Positions 24,380 to 37,400 of a DNA stretch of 64,000 nucleotides are shown here, piece by piece. Position numbers and translations under genes: made by a program. The notes under the pieces are model-generated. The model was not told where the DNA came from. It searched no databases and worked only from the letters and a program-made list of their open reading frames with translations. How positions within the stretch are numbered: the first letter of the stretch is position 1; each line of letters opens with the position of its first letter. The DNA is from Theobroma cacao (lineage: Eukaryota; Streptophyta; Magnoliopsida; Malvales; Malvaceae): contig NC_030853.1 of NCBI RefSeq assembly GCF_000208745.1, positions 16,772,241-16,836,240 of the forward strand, read 5' to 3'.

Positions 24380-25130
24380 AGTTGGGACAAATTTTATGCT
24401 TGATACTATAAATTATATTGCTATAATATACTAATATTAAAAATTTAAGATAACTTACTATATTAATATAAGTTATATCATATTACTATAGTTTATAATC
24501 TATAGAGTATAGACTATATATTGTATATTAATAATATACTTGTTATATTATATATTGACTAATTAGTGTATTAATAAATATACGGTGTATAGTGTACTAA
24601 TATATTATTATATATAGTTAATATATACATATATAGAATATAAGTATACTAAGAAAGTCATGTAATATATGCACTATATAATAATATATTATTATATATA
24701 ATAATAAATTGTTATTGACTAATTAGTATATTAATAAGTATACTATATTATATATATAATATAATTAATTATTAATATAAATTATATTACTACAGGATAC
24801 TAATATTAATATAAGTTAGTTTAGTAATAGAAGTTATACTATAGTAACATTAATATATTAAATTATATAGTATATTAATAAGTTACTATGTTAAATTACT
24901 AATATTAGTTATATTACTGCAGTACACTAATATTAATAATTTAATAGAACTTAGTATATTAATATAAGTTATACTATATTAGTATAGTTATTAATAATTT
25001 ATAAAAAAAATAAGTTATTGTAGTCTATAGTCTATATAGTATAACTATATATTTTATATGAACAAATATACTATATAGTATAATATATTAATAACTTAAT
25101 ATAAAAATAAGTTATATTAATAACTTAAGC
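24380..25130. repeat. Extremely AT-rich, TATTAATA-palindrome-rich block
   Basis: About 750 bp are almost free of G and C. A degenerate phrase built from ATTATATTACT, CTAATATTAATATAAGTTA and short TA palindromes recurs at about 24416, 24465, 24780, 24905 and 24957. This suggests an old degraded tandem array and not a simple microsatellite. Confidence 0.65.
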
Positions 25131-25248
25131 CCAGGGGAGATAGTTTTCATTATATTTTGTAATAATTTTACATTAATTTTTGTATGGTTATATTTATATA
25201 AATATTCAATAATATTAATGTCTAAATAAAGTGTAATTTTTTAATTTT

Positions 25249-25450
25249 TTATGATTAAATCTAAGTCATTTATTTATATAAAAGAATAGAAAAAANTGAT
25301 GACTAAAATAAGTCATTTGTTCATATAAGAGCATATAAAAAATGTGTGAGTTAATACATGTAAAAATCCCTCTTGATGATTAAATTTAGTCCTTCATTCA
25401 TATATATATATAGAAAATTAGTGTGAGTGCATACATGTAATAAAAGCCCT
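25249..25450 (+). repeat. Degenerate tandem repeat containing one N
   Basis: Three related copies start near 25250, 25298 and 25374 with GATGATTAAAT or GATGACTAAAA, then AAGTCATTTRTTCATATA and, in the last two, TGTGTGAGTxxATACATGTAA. The first copy is cut short. An undetermined base (N) lies at 25296, exactly at the first copy junction. Confidence 0.65.
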
Positions 25451-27341
25451 TTTAGTATACTTATTTCAAAGTTAATTAATTCAATTAACGGATTTCAAAA
25501 TTTTTTAATCGAACCGAACTAACAAAACCAATTTAACTAAATTTTTTAATCAATATATTCAAATTAACCTAATTAATTGAAACCGAATTAACTGAAATTA
25601 TCGATTAATTCAATTAATTCGATTTTGACCGAATTTTCCTCACCCCTATTATTCCCCCATTAGTAATATCCCGTTTCAACTTTTATATTGCAATATTGTC
25701 ATTTTGCTTTATACTTAAACCACAAAAGGTATAACTTAAATAAAATACCTTACTACCATTTCTTCATGTTACCCCTTATTTAGATTTTATTTAGAATAAT
25801 AGTTGCAGTACACATATGAAATACTCATTTTACTCTCATTAACATAATAAAAAAATGAAAATACTTCTCGTCACAATACTTTATTCCACTATACATGGTA
25901 TAAGGTTATCTTTTTTTAAATTAATGAGAAATACTTAGGGTAAATCAATAATAAGTTATTATTATGTCTTCAACCTCTTCGGACTTGTTATGCCTTGGAA
26001 CTGAGCAGCTAGAGGGCCTGTAAGCCTGTAATACCCAGCCCAAACTTAATCCATCGAATGAAGCACAATTCACTTATGAATCTGAGGCACCTATTGGGCC
26101 TATCCATCCACTCTTTGAAGCCCAAAACATAAAGCTTTGTCTTTTAATATCTGGGGATAAATAAGATCAATTTCCATTAAAAATTAAGATAATTTTTAGA
26201 TTAAAATAAAACTATCTTTATATAATCTCAAACTTTCCAGGAAAAACAATTCTTCGAATACTATCTGAATTTTTCATAATATAATAACAAGAAATAAGTA
26301 ATAATCTAATATACATACTTAACAAAAATAAAATAATCATGCATAACAAAATATACCTGAATTTAAAAATATGTATAAGAAAATCCAAATTCGAATTTGA
26401 TTAAATTTAAATTGAATAAAAAATCAAAAACCTAGCCTCAAAAAGATCCGAACCCAAAATAACCTGAACTTGAAAGAACCTAAACCCGAAACAATCCAAA
26501 TCGAAAGAGACATGGTGTGAACTCGCCCTTTTTCAGCCTCTAATCCTGCTACAAAAAAAGTTGTATGAACAAAATATTCTTACCTACTTAATTAACATAT
26601 AAATTATAATATTCAAATACATATTGGCCTGATTATTTTTCACTAAGATTGTTAAGAGTCAAACCTCAAAATCTATATCAGCTAATTAGTTTCTCTGATT
26701 AGCAGCAAAGACTAATGCTTTGTATTTGGGCTGCATGAAATGCAATTAAATAACACGCGAGAAAATAAAACTAAAGGCTAATTTACAGGGTGATCCATGT
26801 TGATCTTGGAAACAAATGGTTACTAGATATGTATGTATAGGGGGAAAAAGTAGGTCTGTCTATTTTTTTTTTTCTCAATCTTTCTACACTTCAATGAAGC
26901 CCATTTTATGGGTTATTTTTTGGTGACGGCTCAATAAACTTGAAGGCTCGAAGCTCAATATTCAAATGAGAATTTTATATTAAAATTAAGAAAAAAAATT
27001 TATTAAAATTTTATTCTTTTAAGTTTTTTAGATGCAAAATCTTTTAATATTTTTTTTCAATTAATAATATAATCAATCCATTTAATCTTTCTTGAGATAT
27101 TGTTGATCATTTTATTAATTTTAGTTTTGAAAAAAAATTTTTATTGAAACAATACTTATTGGAATTGTTAACATTATTCTAAAAGCAATGTATGCATTTG
27201 AAAAATAATCAAGTCTTTTTATATGATTAAATATATTGATTGGACTGTTATCTTCCATTTGTATAATTTTTTAAAATTTTTAACTTTAAAAATAAAAAAA
27301 TAATTTATTTTACATATAGGAAAAAAGAGCTCTTAGAAATC

Positions 27342-27460
27342 ATTAAATACATATTATCGTTAGTTAATTAAAATTAGTAGAAATAGATGAGAAAAAAATA
27401 ACTGCTGAAAATTAAATACATATTACCGTTAGTTAATTAGAAATAAGAGAATAATTGAGA
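27342..27460 (+). repeat. Direct repeat of about 50 bp, spacing 69 bp
   Basis: ATTAAATACATATTATCG at 27342 recurs as ATTAAATACATATTACCG at 27411. Both are followed by TTAGTTAATTA and an A-rich tail ending in GAG. Confidence 0.7.
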
Positions 27461-28208
27461 ATTAATAACATTGTAGGAATTGAAAAGTGATAAAAAAATT
27501 TAAATTTATTAGGCACCTAATTAAAGAAGTGAGAGAATATGTCATTTTGTTAATTTTTTCATTTTTATATTTTTTAATAAGAAATAGATAAATAGTTGAT
27601 AATGAATAGAGATATGGAAGTGAAAAAAAATAGATATTTATTAAATATTAAATAAATATTTTATTCATTATCATAATTTTTATATTTTTAATATAATTAA
27701 TTATATTATTATAAAAGTATGTATCTCATCAAATTTAAGGCTTAAACCCTTACTTTGGTGGCTTTACCTACCCGCCGGCATTAGTTATTTCCACCTGAAC
27801 TTTTTCTTACTGCTCCTCCTTGCAGGGTTGTAACATAAAAGAGAAGCAATCTCAATCAGCAATACTCAATCTCTTGCCCCACAACTTCAAGAGCTGCAAA
27901 TTTTCTTACATTTTGCTCGACTTCCTCGGCATACCATTGGGGTATTAGCCTTGAAGCATAAGGAGCAAGATCCTTGTACGACTCCTTGATTGCAACCTCA
28001 GCAGCAACCGCAATTTCCACCTTTGAAAGAAAGTACAAAATGTAATCAAATCCATTAAATCTTTTATGAAAATAAGTTGGAATTGATACCTTTAACAATT
28101 GTGTTAGAACTTGAAACTTGATGTATCATGTAAATAACGGCTGTTTGTAGATTGATTAATACCTATTCTTTAAAAAATTATTTTACAACATAATATTGTA
28201 AAAAGAAT

Positions 28209-28350
28209 AATCAAAACGAGTAAAACACTACTTCACGTAAAACAATTAGAACAAGTGAAATGCTACTTCACACAAAACAACTAGAATAAGTGGAGCATTA
28301 CTCCATATGGAACAACTAATACAAGTAGAACAGTTACTTCACACAAAATA
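28209..28350 (+). repeat. Minisatellite, unit about 36 bp
   Basis: Three to four degenerate copies of CAACTAGAACAAGTGGAxC followed by a CTACTTCACACAAAA-like tail. It lies in the U3-like part of the putative LTR at 28102-28919. Confidence 0.7.
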
Positions 28351-28529
28351 ACCACTTCACATCGATGCCAGTGAAAGCAAACTGGAATAAGTGACAGCGT
28401 TCATGAGTTACTTTCATATTGAGATGTTCCGAAGAGTTTGATTGGATTGCTTAAATATAAAGGTAGTTAAGAAATCTTCCTATTAACTTTTTTCTTAAAA
28501 TACAAGTATTTCACCCTCCAACATTGTTC

Positions 28530-28640
28530 TCGTGTACTTATTCACATATATCTTTTTCTCTTGTACCTATTCATGTACAACTTCTTCTCTTGTAACTGTT
28601 CACGTAAAGCTTCTTCTCTTGTATCTTCTCATGTATACCC
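28530..28640 (+). repeat. Minisatellite, unit about 32 bp
   Basis: Three to four degenerate copies of CTTGTACCTATTCATGTA followed by CAACTTCTTCT. They are about 170 bp upstream of the TATA-like site at 28800. Confidence 0.7.
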
Positions 28641-29768
28641 AAGTCTTATTACACCCGATTACTTCAATGGTTACATAATAGGTTTCTAACCATTAATCGA
28701 CATTAACTCTCAATAACGACTACTCAACATTAAAGCTCTTCTTAATAAAGTCATTCATTACGTGCATTAAAACTTTTTTTTGTAATCGCTATTTTTTGCA
28801 CTATATAGATAGCATCACAATTCATTACGGGCTCTTCCTCCAGAGCTAACACATTCTCCTTTACAGTTTCTCTCTCTAATTCTCTTCTACTCTCCTGCCA
28901 TGATACTTAGTACTTTAAGAATTGTTCTGATCTTCCTCTTTGCTGCCTCCGGTGCGTCTTTTTACTTGTTTGCAACACTTCCTCTCCCTATCACAAGAAC
29001 CCCCTTTTACATTGCCTAAACCGATTTCAGGTTCCTTCTTAATCCAACACTTCTACTTGCTTAAGAGCTCCTTGAACAGCCTTGATGGCTGGATTGTGCA
29101 TGCCAAGTTTGGAACAGAAGAGCCTTACAAGTTCGCCAGGGTGCATAGTCCCCCTAGTTGTTCTTTATAACTTAGATTGCCCTATTGATATCTTTCTTTG
29201 ACGCTCCATCAGCAACAGTCGAAATCTCTTTAAGGAGCCTGGACCAATTTAATCTCATAACAAGCAAGCTTGCGGATAATCATTCAGGTTTTTCTCCTTT
29301 CGAGATTTACTATCTTCCACGTTCTTGTACATCTTACGAGCCCTATCTGTGATATTGTTAACAAGGCCTAACCTATCAGCCATAACCCAATGATCCCGAA
29401 AACTTTAACCAGGGTCCTGTCTTTGTTTGATTCATTCAATGAAGTAAAGAAACCACCAGGGGAAACCTTAGTCATAGAAATCCAAGTTGTAAGATTTCCA
29501 TGTTCAAGAAGGGGTTTTATGTTAGAGCCAACACGTTTTGGATCCTTGATCATACACAGAACCAGCAAATTTTCTCCGTCCAGAACTTTCATCAACATAA
29601 TTGGATTCAAGAACCAAGCCACAATCAGAACAGCTTGTGTCTCCTGCCATACAATCAAGAATTATATCAGTTTTATCTCTTACAGTGAAAACAGAAACTA
29701 GTTTCCAGGGTGAAAGGTTTCTGTTTATACAGTGGCCTTGAGTGAGTTCTCTTAAGGTTTATATGCAT

Positions 29769-31200
29769 GTTGATCCATGTATCCAGAAAAAGTTAGTGAC
29801 ATGTATAGTGGGCAAGGGCTTGGCAGAGAAGAAAATAATTTGCTCTCCTAGAAGAATCAGGATTTTTGTGAACACGCGCGTTTGGAAGAAAGGGTCCTGG
29901 AACAAAATCCAGGTTACTTATAGGACCACAGCAACGAAGTACAAGCCAATAGAATTATAATAAATAAATATATATAATATATACCAAATCGAAAAAGAAT
30001 AACGAAATCAAATTCCAACCAGACAGGATCCAAGGCTGCTACTCAATTGAACTGACCAGGGTGATTTTTTGGGGCCCAATTGGTACAAGAAAAAAGGTAC
30101 AAACCCACGTGGAGATGATGGTGGAATTAATCTGCTATTCTCCCTTTTATTGGATAATTATTTTGTCTATATTGTTGAAGCGTTGGAGTGTTGAAAGCAA
30201 AAGACATTCCCCACCAATGTTGTCAGCAGATTGGTTGTCCACCAATGAGAAAACCTGGGATTTGGGAAACCAAACCCCACCAAAGAAATATTTTTAGAAA
30301 TTGACTGTTTTTGTTTCTAGTTCTTTAATTTTATTCTTGTTGTTCTCACAGAGGATTTTTCAGCTTTTTCCATGATCTCTTTCTCACATCACTTTCCAAT
30401 CATGAAATGGATCAGACACTGATACTGACAGCGAGGATATAAGCAAGTTATTAGGAGTATCCACCACAACTGACGTGTCAGTGCTGCTTTCAGTCGATTT
30501 TAAAAAGAAGAGAACGAAAGACAATCAAGTACTCAGAATCCTTCCAACCTCAGACGCCCAAAAAGAAACAAAACAGCTATACTTTTGATGTCGTAAAAAG
30601 TCTTCTCTTGTCTTTTACTCAACCTCTCGTGCAGGCACTGGGAGGGGGGGACAAAGAATCAGAGTCTGAAACCTTGTACTTTTCAAAGAAAACAAATACA
30701 CTAGTTCATAAAGTTGTCACTGAAAGGTTCTGCAATCCTTTTCAGGTAGATCTTTTGTTTTCCCCCAATAAGATGGCAGTCAAGGTAACCACACACACAC
30801 GTGACTGAGGAAAGAGATCCTTCATGCAGTGCATAGTCAGAGAAGCATTTAACCAAAGGCCATTTAAGTGGTGCAAATCCTAAGTGGGAAGCCCTGTTCC
30901 ATACCCTAGAGATTATAAAATTCCAACTTCTTGTACTTGCCATAAATATTTTCATTTGCTGAACAATTGCTGGTCTCCTGTCCTTCCAGCCCGTAACAGA
31001 ATACAACTGAAAGAGTGAAAAAGAAAAAGAAGACCCAAGAGTACCCAACAAAGGCGAAGATCCAAATATTATCAACGTTCTAGGCAAGCTAAATTCCACT
31101 ATTTATGTAACAAGTTAAAAGACATTCATACTGATACGATCCTCTTGCTCCTTTCAAAAGATACTTAGAATACTCCTATTCTCCTTGGACTTTCATGCAA
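29769..31200. other. Intergenic region between the TFIIB relic and the dentin-sialophosphoprotein-like gene
   Basis: No gene is recognised. A perfect G-box core CCACGTGG lies near 30104, and CACACACACGTGAC near 30790. The 3' untranslated region of the gene ending at 31441 probably extends on the minus strand to about 31200. A 132-codon minus-strand frame at 30701-31099 begins with GTG, matches nothing I know and is considered chance. Confidence 0.5.
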
Positions 31201-31440
31201 ATATACAAGAAACAATATTTACTTTCTCAAAAATTACAGTGATGGCCTCAACTCAAAATAACTGAGGGCCTCAGTTACAAGGTTGACCTGTCCAGCATTC
31301 CGTCATGCATTCTCGTCTTTCTTGCTTGCCAGCATTAAGGTTAGTGACGAGAGGGATCATGGAGAGATGCGCGTTGATATTGCATGCAGAGAATAGATGA
31401 AAACAAGATTCATTTTGAGAGAGGATCAGTTAAATCATGA

Positions 31441-34400
31441 TCACAGTGTAAAACATTGTACCCCCTCAGGTAGATTCCTAGGCATTGGAAGTGCTGTGAC
31501 ATATCTCTGGGGAACTGGTTTGTGCATTGCAGAGGACGATGCAGCACCAGAGGTATCTCCTTGTCCTCGGATATGAAATCTGGCAAATCGGTTGATGACA
31601 GAAAAACGTTCCAGCTCCTGACATTCCACTCTGATGTCTAGAACTGACACTGTCTTGTCCAATCTGGAAAAACAAATAGTATTCATGCAACAAACATCAT
31701 GAAGTTATTGATACAATTGTTCCTCAAATGAATAAAGCTATAAAAGAACTATCCATTGTGCATTGGGGCATTAAATCTGGAAAATAAAAGCAGCAATTCT
31801 TATAAAAGGGCACTCCTTTTATTTCAGGAGATGGGCTTATGAAGGCAACATCATTATCTATTTTGGTACATAATTTGATAATATTACCATGCAACAAATG
31901 ATGGTAAGGAAGCTAGTGAAACCATAGAATAGGTCTCAAGGTTAATTTATCAGCCGCAAGGAACATTCTTCCTGGAGTTTGAATGACAAGGTTTGGTCAA
32001 TTGAATATTATATGATTGTGATCAAATTCACGGTTCAACATTTGATATAAATGTAGCTATAATTCTGTCTCTGTGTAACTGTGCATTTCTCCATCAGAAC
32101 AAGAAGAATGGTCACCATATACGCAGAAATTCATTAATGGCACACATACCTTTGGAAGTCGTTTTCTAGTTTCTTAGCTCTATCAGTAAGATCTTCCATG
32201 ACTTCCAAAATTTTCTGGTCACCAGTTTTCTCGAAAGTTTTCAGCTTTTCAGAGATCCTGAAGATGTTAGCATATAATTCTTAGAAGGCAAGGCCAGAAA
32301 TTTTATGAAAATACCATCTCAAGTTTAAAATGAATCTGCAGCCGAAGTTGACTTAAAATTATCATTATGTTTTCATGCAAAAAGAATTTGTATTTTAGCC
32401 TCATAATTCACACTGTCTAAGACCAATACTCACATGTTACTGTTGTCAGAGGAGAGCTGCATATTATCTCTTACACCACAGCAAAGGCTGCATGTGTCAC
32501 CTAGGGCTACTCTAGAAATAAAGTATGATACACTATCATAGTTTGAGGTGGCATCTGCTCTGAGAATAGATGCTGGTGCAGGATTAAGCAATAGCTGCAT
32601 AAGCTGTGTTGTCAAGACAAGCCTCCTCTTTGATCGAAGTATTGGATGCACATCATCAAGTGTTTCAACCTCATCTTCCACCTGCCAAAAGTAATGCAAT
32701 ATTAGAATCAATTTTGGATCCCAAAATATGGACAATATTTGGAGAGAGACTAAATTCCATTATTATCAAACTAAGAACACACCTTCTCACACAACCGATT
32801 TGTGGCCTCAGCCCACTCTTGTTCTGAGACACTGGAAACAAATATAACTTAAAATTAAATTCAGTGAACAAGGAAACAATAATTCACACAAGTAGCCAAG
32901 AAAAAGAGAGGGAGAGAACAAAAAGACCAAAGGAATACAAATTGAAAATTTGCCCATCTCTGCAGCCAATATAAATGGTGACTATAAACTATCCCTTATC
33001 AAGGAAAATAGAATGATTAAAAAAATGGGCAATAATGGTAATAACCTGATATTTTGAAGTTTTTGGGAGCCTTGTGACACTTCTTTGCACCATGGCAGAA
33101 GCTCAAATGTCATAGCTTTTCGCTTCTTTGGTCTTGTGGTAACAAAATTTTGATTGTTAATACTTGAAGGCAACACATAAGGAGCTGAAAAGTGTTCATC
33201 TGCCACCAAGGGGGTAGCTGAGCTTGGCCTGGCAATAGCAGCTTGACCAGCCTCCACAGCATCTACTTGCCCAACAGAGGCATGAATATGCAGATTCTGA
33301 GTTGGCTTCAAGAGGGAGAACTGTCCTGAGACAGATTTTGTAATCCTGGCATCAGACATTGAAAGCATCTGCCCATTTCTGAAGGTCCCATACTGCTTAA
33401 ACCAAGAGGGTGCAATATGCAGGTTACCCTGGCCATGGTTCATATGATTAGTTACATAAGAGCTGCTAGTAGATTGGCTCTGAGAATTATTTTGACCAAA
33501 TCTGACCATTTCATGGGAAGGTATATTTTGGAGAGCATTCTGTGACAAAGCTTTCACACTTGGATCTTCTCTTGAACCTGTGAAGAAGGTTAGTGTTTTG
33601 TTATCCCCACCTGCTGCTGAATTTGGTCCACTATCCATAGAGTTTCTCAACCTCGAATTCTGTTCATGCAACTGCTGTCCCACCACAGAAACAACCGGCT
33701 GAGTGTCATCAGCACTCTTAATTGGATCAGTCTCAGCAGTACTCATTGCTTGTATTTGATGCAACAGAGAGTAATTTTGCTGGAGACTGCTAGATGGTTT
33801 CAAAGAATGGGCAGCAGGTGCAAAGTTTCTCTCAGAAGTCATAGAGGCTTGGTTATTATCATGTTTCATCCCAACAAGGACCTCTTGATTAGAATGAGAC
33901 AACGATGATGAAGAGGGCAGAGCACTTGCATCTAAGCACTGCTTTTGTAAAGGGTCTTCTCCTCTAGAGAAACTAGCTGGCTGCGAAGAATCTGTCATCT
34001 CAAAAGACATTTGCTGCAGGGATCTCTCTTTTCCTGCCCGCATTTCCCCATAACCACTTTTAGTGGAGTTAATACTATTATCTGTGGGATCCATGGAGGG
34101 AGGCAAGTTGGCAGGATCCTTGAGAGGTTCTAAAATAGAAAGATTCTGCTGAGTTGGCAGAGTTGTCCATGCATTTTGCATTGCTGAAAATTCACCCTGC
34201 CTTGACATGCCTGACATGATAGAAGGCTGAGATACTTGTGAAGCCTCCAAAACTGGAAACTGCTCACCAAAATGATTGACAGAAATCTGTCGAGAAGTAT
34301 CTTGAGAGGTGGCAAGGTTAAAAGGGGGATTCCTAGTAGCACTTGACAGTGTTGCCTGTAATGATTGAGATACTATGGGTGAATTAGGCATGTTTTGCAT

Positions 34401-37400
34401 TTGTATTTGATTTCTCAGCAGTGGGAGACTGGATACAAAGGCTGCAACAGCGCTACCCTTCATGTTTGAGAATGGGGTGACACCTGTTTGTCCAAATGTA
34501 CTAGATTTAGCATCCAAATGTACTCTCTGAGACAACTCATTTGCTGGAGGCAAAGATTGACCAGAGTATGGGGGAGCTGCCCATGTCTGATTGACCTGCC
34601 CTAATTTTAGATAACTTAGAGTCTGTGGTGAACCCTGGGAATTGAGGAAATGGTTTGAATTTGGCAGCCGTTGGGATGGGAGGGCCAACCTTAAACTAAA
34701 CCCTTGAGAAGCAGAAGATTGGTTGTATAGTTGAGCAACAGACATATGAGCATCTGCATCAGGAACTTTGGCCAATGCATTAGAGTCTGTAGAGCCAGAA
34801 TGTGCCATGGCACCACCCTCCGTTGAAAGGTTAACCTTGTGAAGTAGCTCAAGCATATTTTGACTGCATAGATTCAGTCAATCATGTTTCAACATTACGA
34901 TGCAGAAACTTTAAGCACAAAATAAGATAACAAGCTTTAGGCTTACACGAGAACAAAAAAGTCAGTAATAGATTCTGCTGACCAACAGAAGCATAATGAG
35001 CACAAACACAAATATCCCTACATTTTTACAGCAACCAATTTGTATGTTATAACAACAAACAAGTAAGCCACTTAGTATCAGCTTACTTAAGTAAATACCT
35101 TGTCTGAGTAGTAGTTTTTGATCCATCAGGGCCAACTGATTTGATATCATCCCTCGAAGTTACCTCTTCTAAAGGTGAGCGCACCTGCAAAGGACAAATC
35201 ATATAAATAATCAACATTAATGAAAAACACCATTGGAATTAAAAACACCATTATTACCTCATTGAAGTTTGCATTGCCACTAGAAACATCACCAAAAAAC
35301 TTGACCTGGCCATGGTCACGGCCACTCAATCCTTTGGAATTATAGCTTTCATTTGAAGCCTGCCTTTGGTAGCTCTTTTGATGATTTACGTATATTTCAC
35401 CTTCTCCCTCACAAGAGCTAGCAATACCACGAGGCTCATTGCTTATCTGATGCTGTTTTTGCTCTGTACTCTCACTTTCATTGGTGGCAGAGACATCAGC
35501 ATGTCTCATGTAATCAGATCTATTATTATCTATGACTTGTTGACCAGTTGACGGGTTATTTATTATCTGTGAATCTTTTCTGTTGAACAGATTATTATCT
35601 GTGCCAGATTGTACTTGCTCCACTCCTCCAGTTGATGTCTTCAACAAACAACCATCATTAGCACTACCTGCAACCAACATCACAGTCTCTTGTTATTATG
35701 AGAATAAATGCAGCAAGATTTCCTTTAGGTGAAGGGGGGATACTACCTTTAGGTTTAGCATAATGTTGGCCAAAATCTTCATGTGAGGTAGTCCTCCGCT
35801 GATGAGCACCACTGTCTGAGTGCTCATACATCTGACCTGCCCAAGTATTATCTAAATGCACATATGACTGAACTTGCTGCCCTCCCTCAAAAGATTGCTT
35901 CTGTTGAGCACCACAATCTACCCACTCAGAAGTGACTTTGGGGGACTTCTTTTCAGAAGACCCATGTGATCCATCATGGGGTAGATTCTCTCCCTGTTCA
36001 GTTGAAAATTGCGTGCCAGGCTGCTGAAAACCAGGGAAGCTAGAGCTTACACCAGAATCATTGAACATGGGCATAGGTTTTGAACTAAAGGAGGAAGCAC
36101 TCTGTAGGTTGCTGTCAATCCAACCTGCCTGTTGCTTATCACTGTCGACAAAGTTTGAAAGCTGATTATCAGTTGACTGTTCAGTATTCTGAAATGTCAA
36201 TCCACTCCACTCCTCCTGCAGCCCAGTATCACTGCTAGAAGCCTCAGCCACAGCAGACTGCATTAGAGCACTCCAGCTCCCACTCTGAATGGATGGAAAT
36301 GCATTTGAAAAATCTGAGTTCTCCAATGCATTGCTGAAACTTCCAGCACCTAAATCATTGCGCCTGCCAAAGGAGGGATCCCAGAAGTTGTCATCCATAT
36401 TATATAATAGCTTCTCTTCCATTGGATCCAAAGGAACCAAACCCTGAGAGGGACCAATCTCTGTAGTTTTCTGCTGCATTGCAGGCCAACCAGCTGGCTC
36501 TTGCCTCCCATTGTAGTCCTTTGCAAATGTATTGATTTGTGCAGCATTTCCAGCTTGGAAGCTTCCAGACATATTCCCACTATTTATGCTCTGGACCGAA
36601 GCTGGTCCAAATATATCTTTCCCGTGAAATCCCGGGTTGGATATTAAAGCACCTTGTGACATGTGGATCTGATCTGGCAAAACAGTGTACTGATCTCTTA
36701 AGAATGAGCCTGAGGACTGCATGGTAGGCTTCTGTGCTTGACCACCAGCCTTGGTCAACAAATTAACAGCATCATTAGGGATTCCTTGTTGAGAATATTG
36801 ATTCATATTACTTCTTGCACTTGCAACAGGAGTACCATATAAAGATGCATCAGGCTGCTGAGAACTTAGACCAATTGAACGGAAAGCCTGACCTTGATCT
36901 TGTGGAAAGACAACTCTGTTAGAAGCTCCTGGAGTAGTTGGAGATGTACCTCGCTGTACAATGTTCATAAACATTTGTGATGCCTCATGAACAGGAGTTC
37001 CATTAATGAGAGGTGAGAACTGACCAGCGGCAGACTGTTTGGCGATAGCAGAAAGTTGGTTTAAAGTATTCTGCTGCCTCGCATCACCGAACTGTTGAAG
37101 TTGCTGTTGTCTCTGAAGATCTTGCAGCTGCTTGATCATTAAATGCTGCTGCAACAAGTGCATGTCACTATAGCCAGACTGCTGCATGGGTAGAGATTGC
37201 TGGATACCCAGTTGTGGGGTGTTCAAAAGTTGTTGTTGCCCTTTAAGAAAGTTTAAATCAGTAGAAGCTTCAGTAATTTCCGACCTTTCTGAATTTGTTG
37301 TCAGGGTGGGACTCTCACAACACTCATATTCTTGATGTGAATTAAAGATAGAAGAGCCTCTAGAAATCAAATTATGCTGATCATAACCTTTATTTTCACA

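Larger units (their letters stand above)
23100..27855. other. Long AT-rich intergenic region
   Basis: No gene is recognisable in this 4.7 kb. It contains an extreme AT block (24380-25130), a tandem repeat with an N (25249-25450), and phrases such as CGAATTAACTGAAATT (about 25585) and CCGAACCCAAAATAACCTGAA (about 26450). These recall AT-rich motifs common in plant transposon debris. A 69 bp direct repeat lies at 27342-27460. The short open frames here match nothing I know. Confidence 0.6.
28102..28919 (+). mobile_element. Possible small solo LTR inside the TFIIB relic
   Basis: Between the N- and C-terminal TFIIB pieces lies an 818 bp segment starting TGTTAGAACTTGAAAC, flanked on both sides by AATTG (28097-28101 and 28920-28924). 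It is built like a copia-type LTR: a long part with short tandem repeats, a TATA-like ACTATATAGAT at about 28800, then about 110 bp with a CT-rich tract. The 3' end is TTTAAG and not ...CA, so the boundary is doubtful. Confidence 0.4.
27856..29768 (-). pseudogene. TFIIB-like general transcription factor gene, broken
   Basis: On the minus strand an ATG at 29768 opens a frame reaching CFHCKR (29693-29682). After a frameshift comes TDIILD...GDTSCSDCGLVLES, so both CxxC pairs of the TFIIB zinc ribbon remain. KRVGSNIKPLLEHGNLTTWI follows. A second frameshift near 29370 leads to MADRLGLVNNITDRARKMYKNVED, the first cyclin fold. About eleven codons are missing after ACLL, then ISTVADGASKKDINRA and LVRLFCSKLGMHNPAIKAVQ follow in other frames. 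The last exon (about 28056-27856, after an AAAG acceptor) reads IKESYKDLAPYASRLIPQWYAEE and ends at a TAG or TAA near 27856, matching the TFIIB C terminus. TFIIB bridges TBP and RNA polymerase II. Divergence suggests a TFIIB-related paralogue, now dead. No neighbouring functional copy is seen. Confidence 0.78.

Noticed and set aside
28899..29016. Small secreted-peptide gene (ILSTLRIVLIFLFAAS signal-like sequence)
   Set aside because: The frame stops after 39 residues. A possible splice (GTGCGT to TTTCAG) leads into sequence antisense to the TFIIB relic, so coding use is unlikely.
30701..31099. A 132-codon minus-strand open frame
   Set aside because: It begins with GTG and not ATG, lacks similarity to any family I know, and overlaps or follows the 3' untranslated region of the large gene.
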